From a virus, in the IMG/VR virus record IMGVR_UViG_3300025886_000014, positions 1 through 64,000 of that record: 64,000 nt of DNA; one strand, written 5' to 3'. Below are positions 29,594 through 38,332 of the stretch, piece after piece (within the stretch, counting starts at the first letter, position 1; the number at the start of each line of letters is the position of its first letter). The position numbers and the translations under genes were made by a program. Under the pieces are notes generated by a model. The model ran no database searches. It was not told the DNA's origin and saw only the letters and a list, made by a program, of their open reading frames with translations.

Positions 29594-30800
29594 TAGACTC
29601 TATCTTTTCCCTAAGATATTCAACATCTACTCTTAACTCATTTATTGCCTCTACAATAAGACCCATCATATTGCCATAACGAATTGCTTTATTTTCACCA
29701 TCAAATTCATAAACAACTTCTGGAAGAACTTCAGAAACTTCATCTGCCATAAGACCAGACATTTTTTCTTCTCTACCTTTATAGTTAAATGTATATCCAG
29801 CCAATGTACCAACTTTATCAAGAGCATTATCAATACGTTCAATATTTTCTTTCAATTTCCTATCAGATGCACTATTAAACGCTGTAATATCAGCATTTGA
29901 TGTAATCGCACCATCAGCATGTAATGTTGATGAGAGAGATAACGAATGACCATTATCTAGTACATCAGACCTAAGATATTTTGGATCAGTTATAGTATTA
30001 AGTATCAAAGAAGAGTCAACCCCAGCAGATGATCTTGCCAATACATACGCAGAATCAACTTGAGTTGATAGATTTGTTTCATCAATTAATTTGTGCCACG
30101 CCCCCCCATGAGAAAAATATCCCTTACCAGTTCCATGCACATGAGCAAACATACCATGATAAGTTGCTGCTGAAGGAAGATCGCCTTCTGTAGAATACAT
30201 ATTTGCATAAAGAGATTTGCCAGTTGTGATAATATTATTACTTCCCATATTAAGGTCAGCACTCGTAATATCACTTGTTCTTGCCGCTATATAATCACTA
30301 TCAACATGGGTAGTTACTCTTGCGTTTGTATAATATAGGTTTGTTGAACCTTCAGTAATTTCATCAGTATTATCTTTTGTCAGAATACTTGCGTCTACAT
30401 ACGCTTTTACTGATTGCTGAGATGGTACGTGAATGGCACTGTTTGATGCCATCCCATCTTCATCAAGTAAATCGCTTGTTTTAAGACCATCATTAATACC
30501 ATAACCTGCTAATGTAGTTGGTTTAAGTGTGATGTTTGAAAATGCTACAGTAGTAGGTTTTGTTAGAGTATTTAGAGTAGAACTATTTATTTTAGTGTAA
30601 ATATAATTGGAATCTACAAGTGCTTGAACTCCGCTACTTGTCAAAGCCCCAGTATTATTGTAATGCTGTTCTAAGTTTGCCAAGGTAACTTTTGCGGTAG
30701 CATAACCACCAGATAAATTGGTTCCTGTTACTACCAAAAAATTTAGATTACTATCTAAATCACTACTTGTGGCAGTTGGTAAATCTACTATTTTGACCAT
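29577..30800 (-). CDS. Tail fibre with C-terminal S74 intramolecular chaperone
   Basis: A 407-residue fibre. The C-terminal 100 residues (308-407) are a Peptidase_S74 / intramolecular chaperone autoprocessing domain: SASDRKLKENIERIDNALDK, then GLMADEVSEVLPEVV, then a terminal helix. The expected cleavage Ser and catalytic Lys are S312 and K317 (spacing five), matching the dyad of endosialidase-type chaperones, so the domain probably folds the trimer and is then cut off. Residues about 195-240 contain GDLPSAATYHGMFAHVHGTG, a module also present in the giant fibre. N-terminal part: KIVDLPTATSSDLDSNLNFL. The start at 30800 follows the previous fibre's stop by 11 bases. Confidence 0.85.
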   Translation of the reverse strand: MVKIVDLPTATSSDLDSNLNFLVVTGTNLSGGYATAKVTLANLEQHYNNTGALTSSGVQALVDSNYIYTKINSSTLNTLTKPTTVAFSNITLKPTTLAGYGINDGLKTSDLLDEDGMASNSAIHVPSQQSVKAYVDASILTKDNTDEITEGSTNLYYTNARVTTHVDSDYIAARTSDITSADLNMGSNNIITTGKSLYANMYSTEGDLPSAATYHGMFAHVHGTGKGYFSHGGAWHKLIDETNLSTQVDSAYVLARSSAGVDSSLILNTITDPKYLRSDVLDNGHSLSLSSTLHADGAITSNADITAFNSASDRKLKENIERIDNALDKVGTLAGYTFNYKGREEKMSGLMADEVSEVLPEVVYEFDGENKAIRYGNMMGLIVEAINELRVDVEYLREKIESNANNI

Positions 30801-30811
30801 CGTTTATCTTT

Positions 30812-32041
30812 CTATGCTATTATAAATGCTCTTACTTGGAGTTGCCATTTTGTTGCTGTTAATACACCAGTTCCCCCAGTATTTTTATCTTGATATATAC
30901 CTGGCCCACTAGATGCAATTCTAAGAGTTACATTTGTAGCATCTACTACCGCACCGAACCCTTGTTCTGGACCGTCATTGTCCGTACTTGGATGTATATC
31001 AATAATATCATTTACAACATATCCACCCTGTGCGTCAATGCATTTAAGTCTATAAGTTATAATATCAGGTTCTACACCTAAACCATGAGTGAAAACATTT
31101 TGACCAGAATTTGAAATTCCGACATAAGAACTTACATACTTTTTTACTAGTTTGCCAGAAACGTCTGTGGATATTTGTCTTTTTACTTGTAAAGGAGTCA
31201 TAATTAAATTATTTAAAAGACCACTATCTGCCTCAAAACTATCTGCAATCATATCGCCAGTAATTGAAGCACCAGATAGTGCGCCACTAAATGTTCCAGT
31301 TGTTGCTGTAATTCCACCAGTAGATGTTATAGCCGCTGAATTAATAGTGTTAAATGTTACGCTAGATGTTGAATCAACTTCTTGACCAATAGATATAGAA
31401 TCAGAACTTCCAATAGTAACACCAGTTCCACCCAAAGCATTAAAATTGTTTATTGATGCTAGAGTTGCCGCTGATAACGTAAGGCCAATTTTACCATTAG
31501 AATCAAGGGTAATATCACTATCGGTACTAAATGATCCACGCGCTCTAGAATCTGTAAAATATAGATTAGGGCTTCCTTCTGGAACATGTGAAGTAGTAAA
31601 CCCAACTTGAGAATCTTTTAAAAGACCATCCAGATTGTGGATTACTGGAATTCTTGCTTTATTAAAAACTCCAGTTGTTATTTTAGTTGTTGGTAGATTT
31701 GGAATTCTAGTAGTAGTAAATTGACCACTAGTAATTACACTTGCTGGTAGCGGATCAAGATGTGATGGACTTATTGAACTACAATTAAAAGAAAAAAGAC
31801 CGCTATTGGAATCATAAGACAATGTAGTATGACTACCGTTACCACCTGCTACAAGACTTAATGCTGTAGTAACGTAAGTTGAACCAGAACTTGCTTTAAT
31901 CTCATTAATTGCTTGAACCAAATCGGTTTTATTAGTTGTAGTGAGATTATCAGGTTCACCTACATATCCAGACATAGTGTTTGTTGCATTACGCCAAGTT
32001 TCTATTTTATCAGTTAAGTTTACTGTAATTTTTCTAGTCAT
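30812..32041 (-). CDS. Tail fibre, paralogue of the fibre on the other side of the radical-SAM operon
   Basis: A 409-residue protein. Its first about 140 residues (W-R-x-x-T-N... GYVGEPDNLTTTNKTDLVQA) match those of the fibre at 42452-43654 (W-R-M-K-T-N... YIGDLDDLNTTDSGSIVGA), including the following TGGxGxxxSLSYDS-type strand and the runs of 'ITTGxxxxARIP' repeats. The C-terminal about 130 residues (QNVFTHGLGVEPDIITYRLK) look like a different beta-sandwich tip. Its own late promoter lies at 32073-32080. It is probably a short fibre attached to the baseplate; a shared N-terminus with divergent C-terminus is typical of alternative receptor-binding proteins. Confidence 0.75.
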   Translation of the reverse strand: MTRKITVNLTDKIETWRNATNTMSGYVGEPDNLTTTNKTDLVQAINEIKASSGSTYVTTALSLVAGGNGSHTTLSYDSNSGLFSFNCSSISPSHLDPLPASVITSGQFTTTRIPNLPTTKITTGVFNKARIPVIHNLDGLLKDSQVGFTTSHVPEGSPNLYFTDSRARGSFSTDSDITLDSNGKIGLTLSAATLASINNFNALGGTGVTIGSSDSISIGQEVDSTSSVTFNTINSAAITSTGGITATTGTFSGALSGASITGDMIADSFEADSGLLNNLIMTPLQVKRQISTDVSGKLVKKYVSSYVGISNSGQNVFTHGLGVEPDIITYRLKCIDAQGGYVVNDIIDIHPSTDNDGPEQGFGAVVDATNVTLRIASSGPGIYQDKNTGGTGVLTATKWQLQVRAFIIA

Positions 32042-32072
32042 ATGCTCATCTTTGCTATAGGTTGCTTATGTT

Positions 32073-32080
32073 TATTTATA
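32073..32080 (-). promoter_or_regulatory. T4-type late promoter at the end of the radical-SAM operon
   Basis: TATAAATA on the minus strand, 31 bases upstream of the fibre ATG at 32041 and overlapping the last codons of the operon gene at 32076-32522. It restarts late transcription exactly where the non-structural operon ends. Confidence 0.8.
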
Positions 32081-32522
32081 AGGTTTCTAAGGCTAGTTTA
32101 AACTCATCCTCATAATATTTTCTAACATCTGGAACCATTCCTTTCATTTTTAAAGGAAATTCTATATTTTTCAATATTTGATCATAAGTATCAATATCTA
32201 AATGATATTGAATAAAATGTGGATCGTTTTCCGCTAGTAGATATTTATCATTTAATAATTCAAAGAAATTTTCATCAAAATCTTGAGATAACCAATATGC
32301 ATAACATATAGCAACAAAATATGATTTTGCTGGTCTAATAGTTTCATCAACATATTCATTAAAGTGTAGTAAAGCATCCCTTACAATATTTTCTTCACTC
32401 CATGTCACATCCATTTTATTCAAATCATCTGAATACTCTCTATTAAGTAAGTGATAAACTTGGGACGCTGTTCTCCATTTTCTCATACCAATCCAATAGC
32501 CCTTTATATCCGTTACATCCAT
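32076..32522 (-). CDS. Unrecognised protein ending the radical-SAM operon
   Basis: A 148-residue protein rich in Asp, Glu, Tyr and Phe, predicted mostly helical (for example PAKSYFVAICYAYWLSQDFD and KYYEDEFKLALETL), with no recognisable family or metal motif. The start at 32522 has a good ribosome-binding site (AGGA, eight bases before ATG) but makes an 80-base overlap with the radical-SAM gene upstream. A second ATG at 32414, encoding an identical MDVT start, would remove the overlap but lacks a clear ribosome-binding site. It resembles in length and composition the small partner or leader-binding proteins found with peptide-modifying radical-SAM enzymes, but no sequence evidence supports that. 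Confidence 0.6.
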   Translation of the reverse strand: MDVTDIKGYWIGMRKWRTASQVYHLLNREYSDDLNKMDVTWSEENIVRDALLHFNEYVDETIRPAKSYFVAICYAYWLSQDFDENFFELLNDKYLLAENDPHFIQYHLDIDTYDQILKNIEFPLKMKGMVPDVRKYYEDEFKLALETL

Positions 32523-33372
32523 TATCTAAATCCTTGACATATCGGTAATGTTCTGTTAAACAATTACCGAAATATTTGCATGAAGCGCAAATCGGACTTA
32601 TCATTTCTTCTTTTTCTTTTTCTGCCCAATCCAAGTAAGATTGAAAAGAATCCAACTCTTTAAAGTATTCCCTATCGTGAACATCAAACTCCAATACTCC
32701 AAACTTGCCGTTAGGAGTAATGTAAACATGATCATCCGAAAATGCATTGTATAATCCACTAAAAGACTCCTCTATCTTGTTTGCATTTACAAATTGAAAA
32801 TCCATTTGATTTTCTAATTCCATCCACTGAATAACAAACTTTTCAAAATCTAAATGCGTCACAGTAAATGCATTTGCTTGATTAATAGAATATGGTTTAA
32901 TCTCTACTGATTTAACAGCACCACACATATTCAATAATTTTATCATTTCATTTACATTCATCTTTAAAACTTGCGGTGATGCAAGAATAAGAACAGCAAT
33001 CGGTACTGGACTCATCATCATATTCTGAAATACCAAATTTGATTTCTCTCTTGCTTCAAAATCGTAAGATACTGATAGATAAACATCGTCATCAAAGAAA
33101 CCATCATGCATCATAGAATAGTTTGTGTTGATATTTATTTTTTTACCATAATACTTTTTAATTGTATTTTTAACATCATAAAAATAATTTTTCTTCATAG
33201 CACCAATTTCACCACCATATAGATCAACATGCTCTATATCTGGAATTTGTGAAAGTAATTCATCAAGTCTCTCAATTGAAATTTTTTTCTGATCGCCTAA
33301 TTGTTCTGAAGTAAGATAACAAAAATCACAGCGAAAATTACAAAAATAAGATGGATTTACAGATACAATCAT
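32443..33372 (-). CDS. Radical-SAM protein with SPASM-like C-terminus
   Basis: A 309-residue protein. The motif C11-x3-C15-x2-C18 (PSYFCNFRCDFCYLTSEQLG) binds the [4Fe-4S] cluster that cleaves S-adenosylmethionine; DLYGGEIG a little after is the usual SAM-contact GGE motif. The C-terminus (SPICASCKYFGNCLTEHYRY, then NGCNGY) supplies further cysteines in a SPASM-like arrangement that in related maturases holds an auxiliary cluster near the peptide substrate. Its ATG overlaps the TGA of another radical-SAM gene upstream (ATGA). The family mostly modifies ribosomally made peptides or proteins; the substrate here is unknown. Confidence 0.8.
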   Translation of the reverse strand: MIVSVNPSYFCNFRCDFCYLTSEQLGDQKKISIERLDELLSQIPDIEHVDLYGGEIGAMKKNYFYDVKNTIKKYYGKKININTNYSMMHDGFFDDDVYLSVSYDFEAREKSNLVFQNMMMSPVPIAVLILASPQVLKMNVNEMIKLLNMCGAVKSVEIKPYSINQANAFTVTHLDFEKFVIQWMELENQMDFQFVNANKIEESFSGLYNAFSDDHVYITPNGKFGVLEFDVHDREYFKELDSFQSYLDWAEKEKEEMISPICASCKYFGNCLTEHYRYVKDLDNGCNGYKGLLDWYEKMENSVPSLSLT

Positions 33373-34403
33373 GCATATTCTCTTACATATTCAGTAACTT
33401 TAGTATCCATTCTATTTAAAGAGATTATATCTTTAGCCATAGATTTCATATGTTGACAGTGATCTTCAACCATGTTATGTTGTTTCAAATCTTTAATTGT
33501 TTTACGGCATCCATTACAAATTTCAAACATAGGACAGGTAAAACACGAATTTTTAAGACTCATTAAACTCAAATCATTACTGAGAGGTGTCTCAAAACCC
33601 CCATTCATTTCATATTCAAAATCTATTGGTTTGTCAAAATCATCACCGAAAGAACCACAAGAATAGTAATCACCTTCTGGTTGAATATTACGAATGCCAC
33701 TATCACAGTTTCTGGACTGAGGACATATGGTTGGTTTTTTTCTTAACCTATTTAACATTTGTTGAGTATTATGTTCCCAATCACTAAGTCCTGCTTTCCA
33801 AATTTGAATATATCTCTCATAAATTTTTGATAATCTATATGGTGCTGACTGAGAACCAGATGCCATAGCATAATTTACCTTACAAACAACATTCATCTTC
33901 TTAGCAAGTTGTACAGTCTGTATTACAGTATCTTCATTTTCATCCACAATTACCGCAATAAATGATGGTCTATAGCCTACATGCTCAAGCATCGCATCAG
34001 AACATTTCCAAAAATCTTCTTCTGTAAATTCACTGTAATCTCCCTTGAGCCTACCACCGCCATATTGAAATGAAGTCCCAACACCAATTCTATGATGATT
34101 AAAGAGTTCTGCCCATTTTTTTGGTTTCATTAAAAAAGGATACAAATTGGTTGTAAGGGATATTGTCGCTGGCATATCATGTTTATCTAAAAACTCTATT
34201 AATTTCCAATAGTAGTTTGGCCTCATCATTAAAGGATCACCACCATTTACGATGATAGTTTGCGTTTCAGGAAATCTTTTAAGAAATTTGAATATCTTAT
34301 TCAAATCAAGTACAGCAGTGTTATCCTCTTGAGTAATTTTAGAGGAAGAACAAAATGAACATTTAAAATTGCATAATTCTGTTGGTTTGATAATTAAGTC
34401 CAT
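33369..34403 (-). CDS. Radical-SAM/SPASM protein
   Basis: A 344-residue protein. It has C11-x3-C15-x2-C18 (ELCNFKCSFCSSSK), then TIIVNGGDPLMM as the SAM-contact motif, and a long cysteine-bearing C-terminal half: CPQSRNCDSG, YYSCGSFG, NSCFTCPMFEICNGCRK and a final HC. This is a full SPASM-type layout able to bind one or two auxiliary iron-sulfur clusters, as in peptide maturases (PqqE, AlbA and anSME types). It lies in the operon between a 2OG-oxygenase-like gene and another radical-SAM gene, overlapping both by a few bases. The domain assignment is strong; the substrate is inferred to be a peptide or protein. Confidence 0.85.
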   Translation of the reverse strand: MDLIIKPTELCNFKCSFCSSSKITQEDNTAVLDLNKIFKFLKRFPETQTIIVNGGDPLMMRPNYYWKLIEFLDKHDMPATISLTTNLYPFLMKPKKWAELFNHHRIGVGTSFQYGGGRLKGDYSEFTEEDFWKCSDAMLEHVGYRPSFIAVIVDENEDTVIQTVQLAKKMNVVCKVNYAMASGSQSAPYRLSKIYERYIQIWKAGLSDWEHNTQQMLNRLRKKPTICPQSRNCDSGIRNIQPEGDYYSCGSFGDDFDKPIDFEYEMNGGFETPLSNDLSLMSLKNSCFTCPMFEICNGCRKTIKDLKQHNMVEDHCQHMKSMAKDIISLNRMDTKVTEYVREYA

Positions 34404-34978
34404 GGAGAATTCTTTATATTAAAACCAAAATTCATTGTGATTCTTTGCACATTGGGTTTTCTAAAATCCTCAACTCTATGTTGAAAATTTAAATCTTGAC
34501 TACCTAATATTAAATCATATTTTTTTGGTAAGTGATAACAAGTGACACGTTTATTTTGTCTCATATTTCGGAACATTATTTCACCACCGACTCCTTGTTC
34601 CATATCAGTGAAATATAGTAAAAAGAAAACATTTGCACCTTCTCTTAAATCATTATGCCAAGAACTAGAACCATCACATGCTCCATTCCAAATATATGAA
34701 TATATTAATTTTTTGCTCTCATAACAATCGTCATACTTTGATAAGTATGTATCATACAATAAATCAGCAGTTTTCTTTATTTTGTTTCGCATACCATTCA
34801 AATGATAATTCCAACAAATGCTATAACTTTTACAATCATCACCATCATTTAACCATTTTATTTTTGGAATATTATCACTACTCATATTTAACCACTTTAG
34901 TTTTGGCATAGTATCATTGATATGAATAAACATATTTTTATTATTTTCCATAAGATATCCTTGGTCTTTCATTTCCAT
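34394..34978 (-). CDS. 2-oxoglutarate/Fe(II)-dependent oxygenase-like protein
   Basis: A 194-residue protein. The motif WHNDLREG gives an HxD pair, and FQHRVEDFRK followed by QRITMNFGF gives the distal His and the Arg that would hold 2-oxoglutarate, the facial triad of this superfamily. It is a clear paralogue of the gene immediately upstream: GGEIMFRNMRQNKRVTCYHL here versus GGEIMYRNMKQNKRITAFHL there. The ATG overlaps the end of that gene by 10 bases. Members hydroxylate proteins, nucleotides or small molecules; in this operon a role in modifying a peptide or surface protein is inferred. An ATG six bases in is an equally possible start. Confidence 0.8.
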   Translation of the reverse strand: MEMKDQGYLMENNKNMFIHINDTMPKLKWLNMSSDNIPKIKWLNDGDDCKSYSICWNYHLNGMRNKIKKTADLLYDTYLSKYDDCYESKKLIYSYIWNGACDGSSSWHNDLREGANVFFLLYFTDMEQGVGGEIMFRNMRQNKRVTCYHLPKKYDLILGSQDLNFQHRVEDFRKPNVQRITMNFGFNIKNSPWT

Positions 34979-35523
34979 GGAGATTCCTTTACTTTAAATC
35001 TAAAAAGCATTGTTATTCTTTCTTGCTTCAATTCTCTTGTATGCTCAACTCTATGCTGAAACTTTAAATCATCACCTACACTTCCCATTACTATATCATA
35101 TTTTTTAGGTAGATGAAAAGCAGTTATTCTTTTATTTTGTTTCATATTTCTGTACATTATCTCACCACCATTATTCGGTTCTGAGTCTGTAAAATACAAA
35201 TTAAATTGTAAGTTGCCACCTTCAGTATCATGATGCCACTCACACGAACCAGTGTCCGTCCCATTCCACATAGTATAATAATCCAAGTGTTTTTCGGTTT
35301 CCCACGGCAAGTAGGTTTCCCAAAGTAAATCGGCAGTTTTTAGCATCTTACTTTTCATGGAGTGGAAATAATAATTCCACGCGACGCTTTGCCATCTGTC
35401 AGATTTATCAGAATTACTTCTCTTTAAGTATAACCATTTTAATTTTGGTAATGTATCTTTTATATGAATAAACATATCAGGATTATTTTCAATAAAACAT
35501 CCAGAATTTTTATCAATATTCAT
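34969..35523 (-). CDS. 2-oxoglutarate/Fe(II)-dependent oxygenase-like protein (tandem paralogue)
   Basis: A 184-residue protein read from the ATG at 35523, which follows the upstream stop by one base. Metal and cosubstrate residues: HHD in SCEWHHDTEGG (HxD), the His of FQHRVEHTRE, and the Arg of QERITMLFRF. It shares the KKYDIVMGS loop and the EIMYRNM strand with its downstream neighbour, so the pair came from a tandem duplication. An in-frame GTG at 35541 would add six residues but sits inside the previous gene. Substrate unknown; oxygen- and 2OG-dependent hydroxylation is the expected chemistry. Confidence 0.8.
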   Translation of the reverse strand: MNIDKNSGCFIENNPDMFIHIKDTLPKLKWLYLKRSNSDKSDRWQSVAWNYYFHSMKSKMLKTADLLWETYLPWETEKHLDYYTMWNGTDTGSCEWHHDTEGGNLQFNLYFTDSEPNNGGEIMYRNMKQNKRITAFHLPKKYDIVMGSVGDDLKFQHRVEHTRELKQERITMLFRFKVKESPWK

Positions 35524-35524
35524 T

Positions 35525-36055
35525 TTATTCCCAGCCCACACTTACAGTCATTCTTGGTTTAGAGCCAAAATAAGGTCTAATACAATGTACCATAGAACTA
35601 TTAAAAACTACTAACCTACCCACTTTTGGTTGTATTCTAGTCTTATTTTTTGGATATTGAAAAATATCAAGAGAATCATAAATATCCAACTCACCACCTT
35701 GCCAACCATTATTATCTATATCTATAAAAAATAATGTAATGATTTTAGACTCTGTTCCATCATGATGTGGTTCCCAAATCATATTTTCATTATTATCTTT
35801 TTCATACTTGACAATTTTTATCAAATGTGATATAGCAATTTTTTTTACATTTGAATCTTTCACCATCGCAATAGTTTTTGCTTTATTCAGATTTGGAAAG
35901 TCATCCATATTATCTTTAATATTTATCGCCATATTTTTTTGCATGTTAAATCTTGGCAAATCCTCAATAGAGGGATTGGCAAAAGAAAACTTGCTTTGTA
36001 TTCTTTCAAGTTCTTTTTTATTCAAAAAATCATCATAAATTTCTACAGAATTCAT
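35525..36055 (-). CDS. Prolyl-4-hydroxylase-type 2OG/Fe(II) oxygenase
   Basis: A 176-residue protein of the compact P4H-like form. EPHHDGTESK supplies HxD, WQGGELDIYD is the strand that follows the active site in this family, SSMVHCIRPYFGSKPRMTVS supplies the distal His and, ten residues on, the Arg for 2-oxoglutarate. It is only distantly related to the two paralogues downstream. Such enzymes are common in marine T4-like phages. The start at 36055 overlaps the upstream B12-type radical-SAM gene by 23 bases, placing it in the same transcript. Confidence 0.85.
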   Translation of the reverse strand: MNSVEIYDDFLNKKELERIQSKFSFANPSIEDLPRFNMQKNMAINIKDNMDDFPNLNKAKTIAMVKDSNVKKIAISHLIKIVKYEKDNNENMIWEPHHDGTESKIITLFFIDIDNNGWQGGELDIYDSLDIFQYPKNKTRIQPKVGRLVVFNSSMVHCIRPYFGSKPRMTVSVGWE

Positions 36056-37700
36056 CTAATCTTTCCTTTATCATTTCTTCATTTTTATTTAATAATATTT
36101 TCATTTCATTGACAATATCTTTACCTTTAAAGCGTCCCACATCAAACTTATCTATGCTATGTGGATTTTTATCATAAAATATATTTCTTATTAATTCTTT
36201 GTAAACAAAAAACATAGGAATATCATTCAATATATTCCACAATTCTTTTGCTACCTCGGAAACATTTTCATATGTAGTATATTCACTTATAAAACTTAAA
36301 CCTATATGTGGTGTAAACAAATTCATTATAAACATTTCTAGATATTCTTCAAACGTATATGAAAAACACTCAATTATAGTATCATATTCATATGCAACAT
36401 CCCCATATATTGGATTTACTTCAACATCATCCCATTTTCCGCTATAGTTACCATCAAATTGTGTTAATACTTTTGAAGTTTTTATTTTATACTTTTCTTG
36501 ATATTCTTTACTGGCAGTTTCAGTCGCTGGTAAAACCATGTAAGGATATCTAGTGTCTGCCCATACGTCAAGACCTTTCCATTCTTCCCAATCTTTTCCT
36601 TCATTATACCCAACTCTATAGTATACTTTAAATTCCTCGTAAAAATCTTTTAGTGTAGATCCCGGCATCGCTAAAATTAATTCTAAGTCTAACCATAATT
36701 CTTTTTCTTTAAAATTATTCCATTTATTAGTTAAATGATCCACCAACTCATAAGTTTCCTCAACATTAAGGTCTCTCCTGTTCGCAATTTTTCTCGCTTC
36801 TGGTGATATTGATTGTAAACTGATACTGATAACTTGACGAGTAATATCATGCTCAATCATAAAATCAAGCATTTCTTTTTTCTGTTCCAATTTTAAAGTT
36901 TTTAATACCGATAGATTTTCACCAATTTGAACCCCATTATCCACCATGTGCATCATCATTTCTCTATCACGTTCTTTAAACATTCCTGTATTAGCATCAC
37001 ACAAATCAATATGTACACCTTTGAACCGCCCTATAAATTCCATTTCATCCTTTATCACAGCCATAGGTTTTTTTAGAACTTTTGTTCCAGTACCGCCACC
37101 CCACTCACAATAAGAACACTTAAATGGGCATCCTCTAGTACTTTCATATATCAATGTTATTCGCTCATATAAGTCTATATTTTTAATGAAATGCTTATAT
37201 TCTTTGGTAAAATAATCTTCACATCTCTTATATACATTCGTATGTCCAAATGGAAGAGGAATTTTTAAAGAACTACCCAAATAAAATGGAATCTTTTTCT
37301 TATCAACAGAATCCTCTAAATACATATCAAGAAAGTATTGAACGAATATTTCTCCTGGAGCAAGAGGGTCTGCAACATAGTCATAATCTTTTATTATATC
37401 AGGGTCTTGTTGAGGACCACCCATAACTACTATGGTATCTGAGTCAAGGCCATTTCGTATCCTTTGGTTAATTTTATAATTCCAAACATAATTGGTAAAA
37501 AATACAATAGAACACCCTTTAACATTATCCAAACAATCTTGTATTGTAACTTCATTCCATTTGAATATTGGCTCCACCCAAGTAACTTTTTCTGGATATT
37601 TACCGTAATCTTCATAAAAACATTTAAAAAGCATCCAATGATAATTAAATTCGGCCCTTGAAGGTATTCCTGTTGGATTTATATAACCTACTTTAATCAC
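36033..37700 (-). CDS. B12-binding-like radical-SAM protein
   Basis: A 555-residue protein. Residues 1-125 look like a cobalamin-binding Rossmann-type domain: TIVVMGGPQQDPDII and YVADPLAPGEIFVQYFL follow the 'vvvGGp ... D.vv.GEge' pattern, though no DxHxxG ligand motif is visible, so cobalamin, if bound, would lack the lower-axial His. The radical-SAM core follows, with C191-x3-C195-x2-C198 (RGCPFKCSYCEWGGG). Class B enzymes of this layout methylate or rearrange unactivated carbons, including in peptides (PoyC-like). GTG start at 37700 with GGAG ten bases upstream; it overlaps the previous gene by eight bases. The domain calls are strong, the reaction is not known. Confidence 0.8.
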   Translation of the reverse strand: MIKVGYINPTGIPSRAEFNYHWMLFKCFYEDYGKYPEKVTWVEPIFKWNEVTIQDCLDNVKGCSIVFFTNYVWNYKINQRIRNGLDSDTIVVMGGPQQDPDIIKDYDYVADPLAPGEIFVQYFLDMYLEDSVDKKKIPFYLGSSLKIPLPFGHTNVYKRCEDYFTKEYKHFIKNIDLYERITLIYESTRGCPFKCSYCEWGGGTGTKVLKKPMAVIKDEMEFIGRFKGVHIDLCDANTGMFKERDREMMMHMVDNGVQIGENLSVLKTLKLEQKKEMLDFMIEHDITRQVISISLQSISPEARKIANRRDLNVEETYELVDHLTNKWNNFKEKELWLDLELILAMPGSTLKDFYEEFKVYYRVGYNEGKDWEEWKGLDVWADTRYPYMVLPATETASKEYQEKYKIKTSKVLTQFDGNYSGKWDDVEVNPIYGDVAYEYDTIIECFSYTFEEYLEMFIMNLFTPHIGLSFISEYTTYENVSEVAKELWNILNDIPMFFVYKELIRNIFYDKNPHSIDKFDVGRFKGKDIVNEMKILLNKNEEMIKERLDEFCRNL

Positions 37701-38331
37701 CTTTATAGAACTCCATATTCATAAATTGTATCTTTGTGAACCCTTTTAAAACCTTAGACGTATATGGAGTTTCCATTATAGCACTGTCTGGATGGGTAGA
37801 CATTTTTTTCATTTGAGTGTATAGTGTTTTGGCTGTAGGAACGTAAATAGGTCTATTCTCAATTTCAGTTTTGCAAAATTTCACCATGATTTTATAAAAG
37901 TCTATTTCTTGCCTTCTGGTTAAGCAATCTCTATAAATTCCATTTATTTGAATATTTGACATTATTGTATAATTTTTAGTTTTCTCTGTACCAATCCACC
38001 CTAACTCATAATCATTATTCACTGCTGTTTTGGGTGACCCAGTAAATTGAGTAGTGTAATCTTCTATCATAGATTTACTATTAACTTCAGATAATAAATT
38101 ACTTGATAATGGAACACTAAAAACGTACACTTCACTACTCAAAAAATTATCTAAAAAATGAATACATGGGGGTAATTCTATATCAACTGAATAATCAAAT
38201 ACTGTACGGCACACATTATAGTCTATATCAATTTCTTTTATTGGAGTAATTAATCTTTTCGCTCTTGTTGGAAACCTATTTATAAAAGATTGACTTATTG
38301 GAGATTTATCACCATTTCCATAAAAAAACAT
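37693..38331 (-). CDS. Unrecognised operon protein (212 aa)
   Basis: I do not recognise this protein. It has mixed alpha/beta composition, three scattered cysteines (for example YNVCRTVFDYS and VKFCKTEIENR) and no paired metal motif, signal peptide or membrane helix. The C-terminal part ends VLKGFTKIQFMNMEFYKGD. It lies between two radical-SAM genes with a one-base gap upstream and an eight-base overlap downstream, so it is co-translated with them and probably acts in the same pathway, as an adaptor or transferase; that is position-based inference only. Confidence 0.6.
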   Translation of the reverse strand: MFFYGNGDKSPISQSFINRFPTRAKRLITPIKEIDIDYNVCRTVFDYSVDIELPPCIHFLDNFLSSEVYVFSVPLSSNLLSEVNSKSMIEDYTTQFTGSPKTAVNNDYELGWIGTEKTKNYTIMSNIQINGIYRDCLTRRQEIDFYKIMVKFCKTEIENRPIYVPTAKTLYTQMKKMSTHPDSAIMETPYTSKVLKGFTKIQFMNMEFYKGD

Positions 38332-38332
38332 C

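Noticed and set aside
35524-35541. A GTG start adding six residues to the oxygenase at 34969.
   Set aside because: An ATG at 35523 sits directly after the upstream stop, which fits the spacing of the whole operon.
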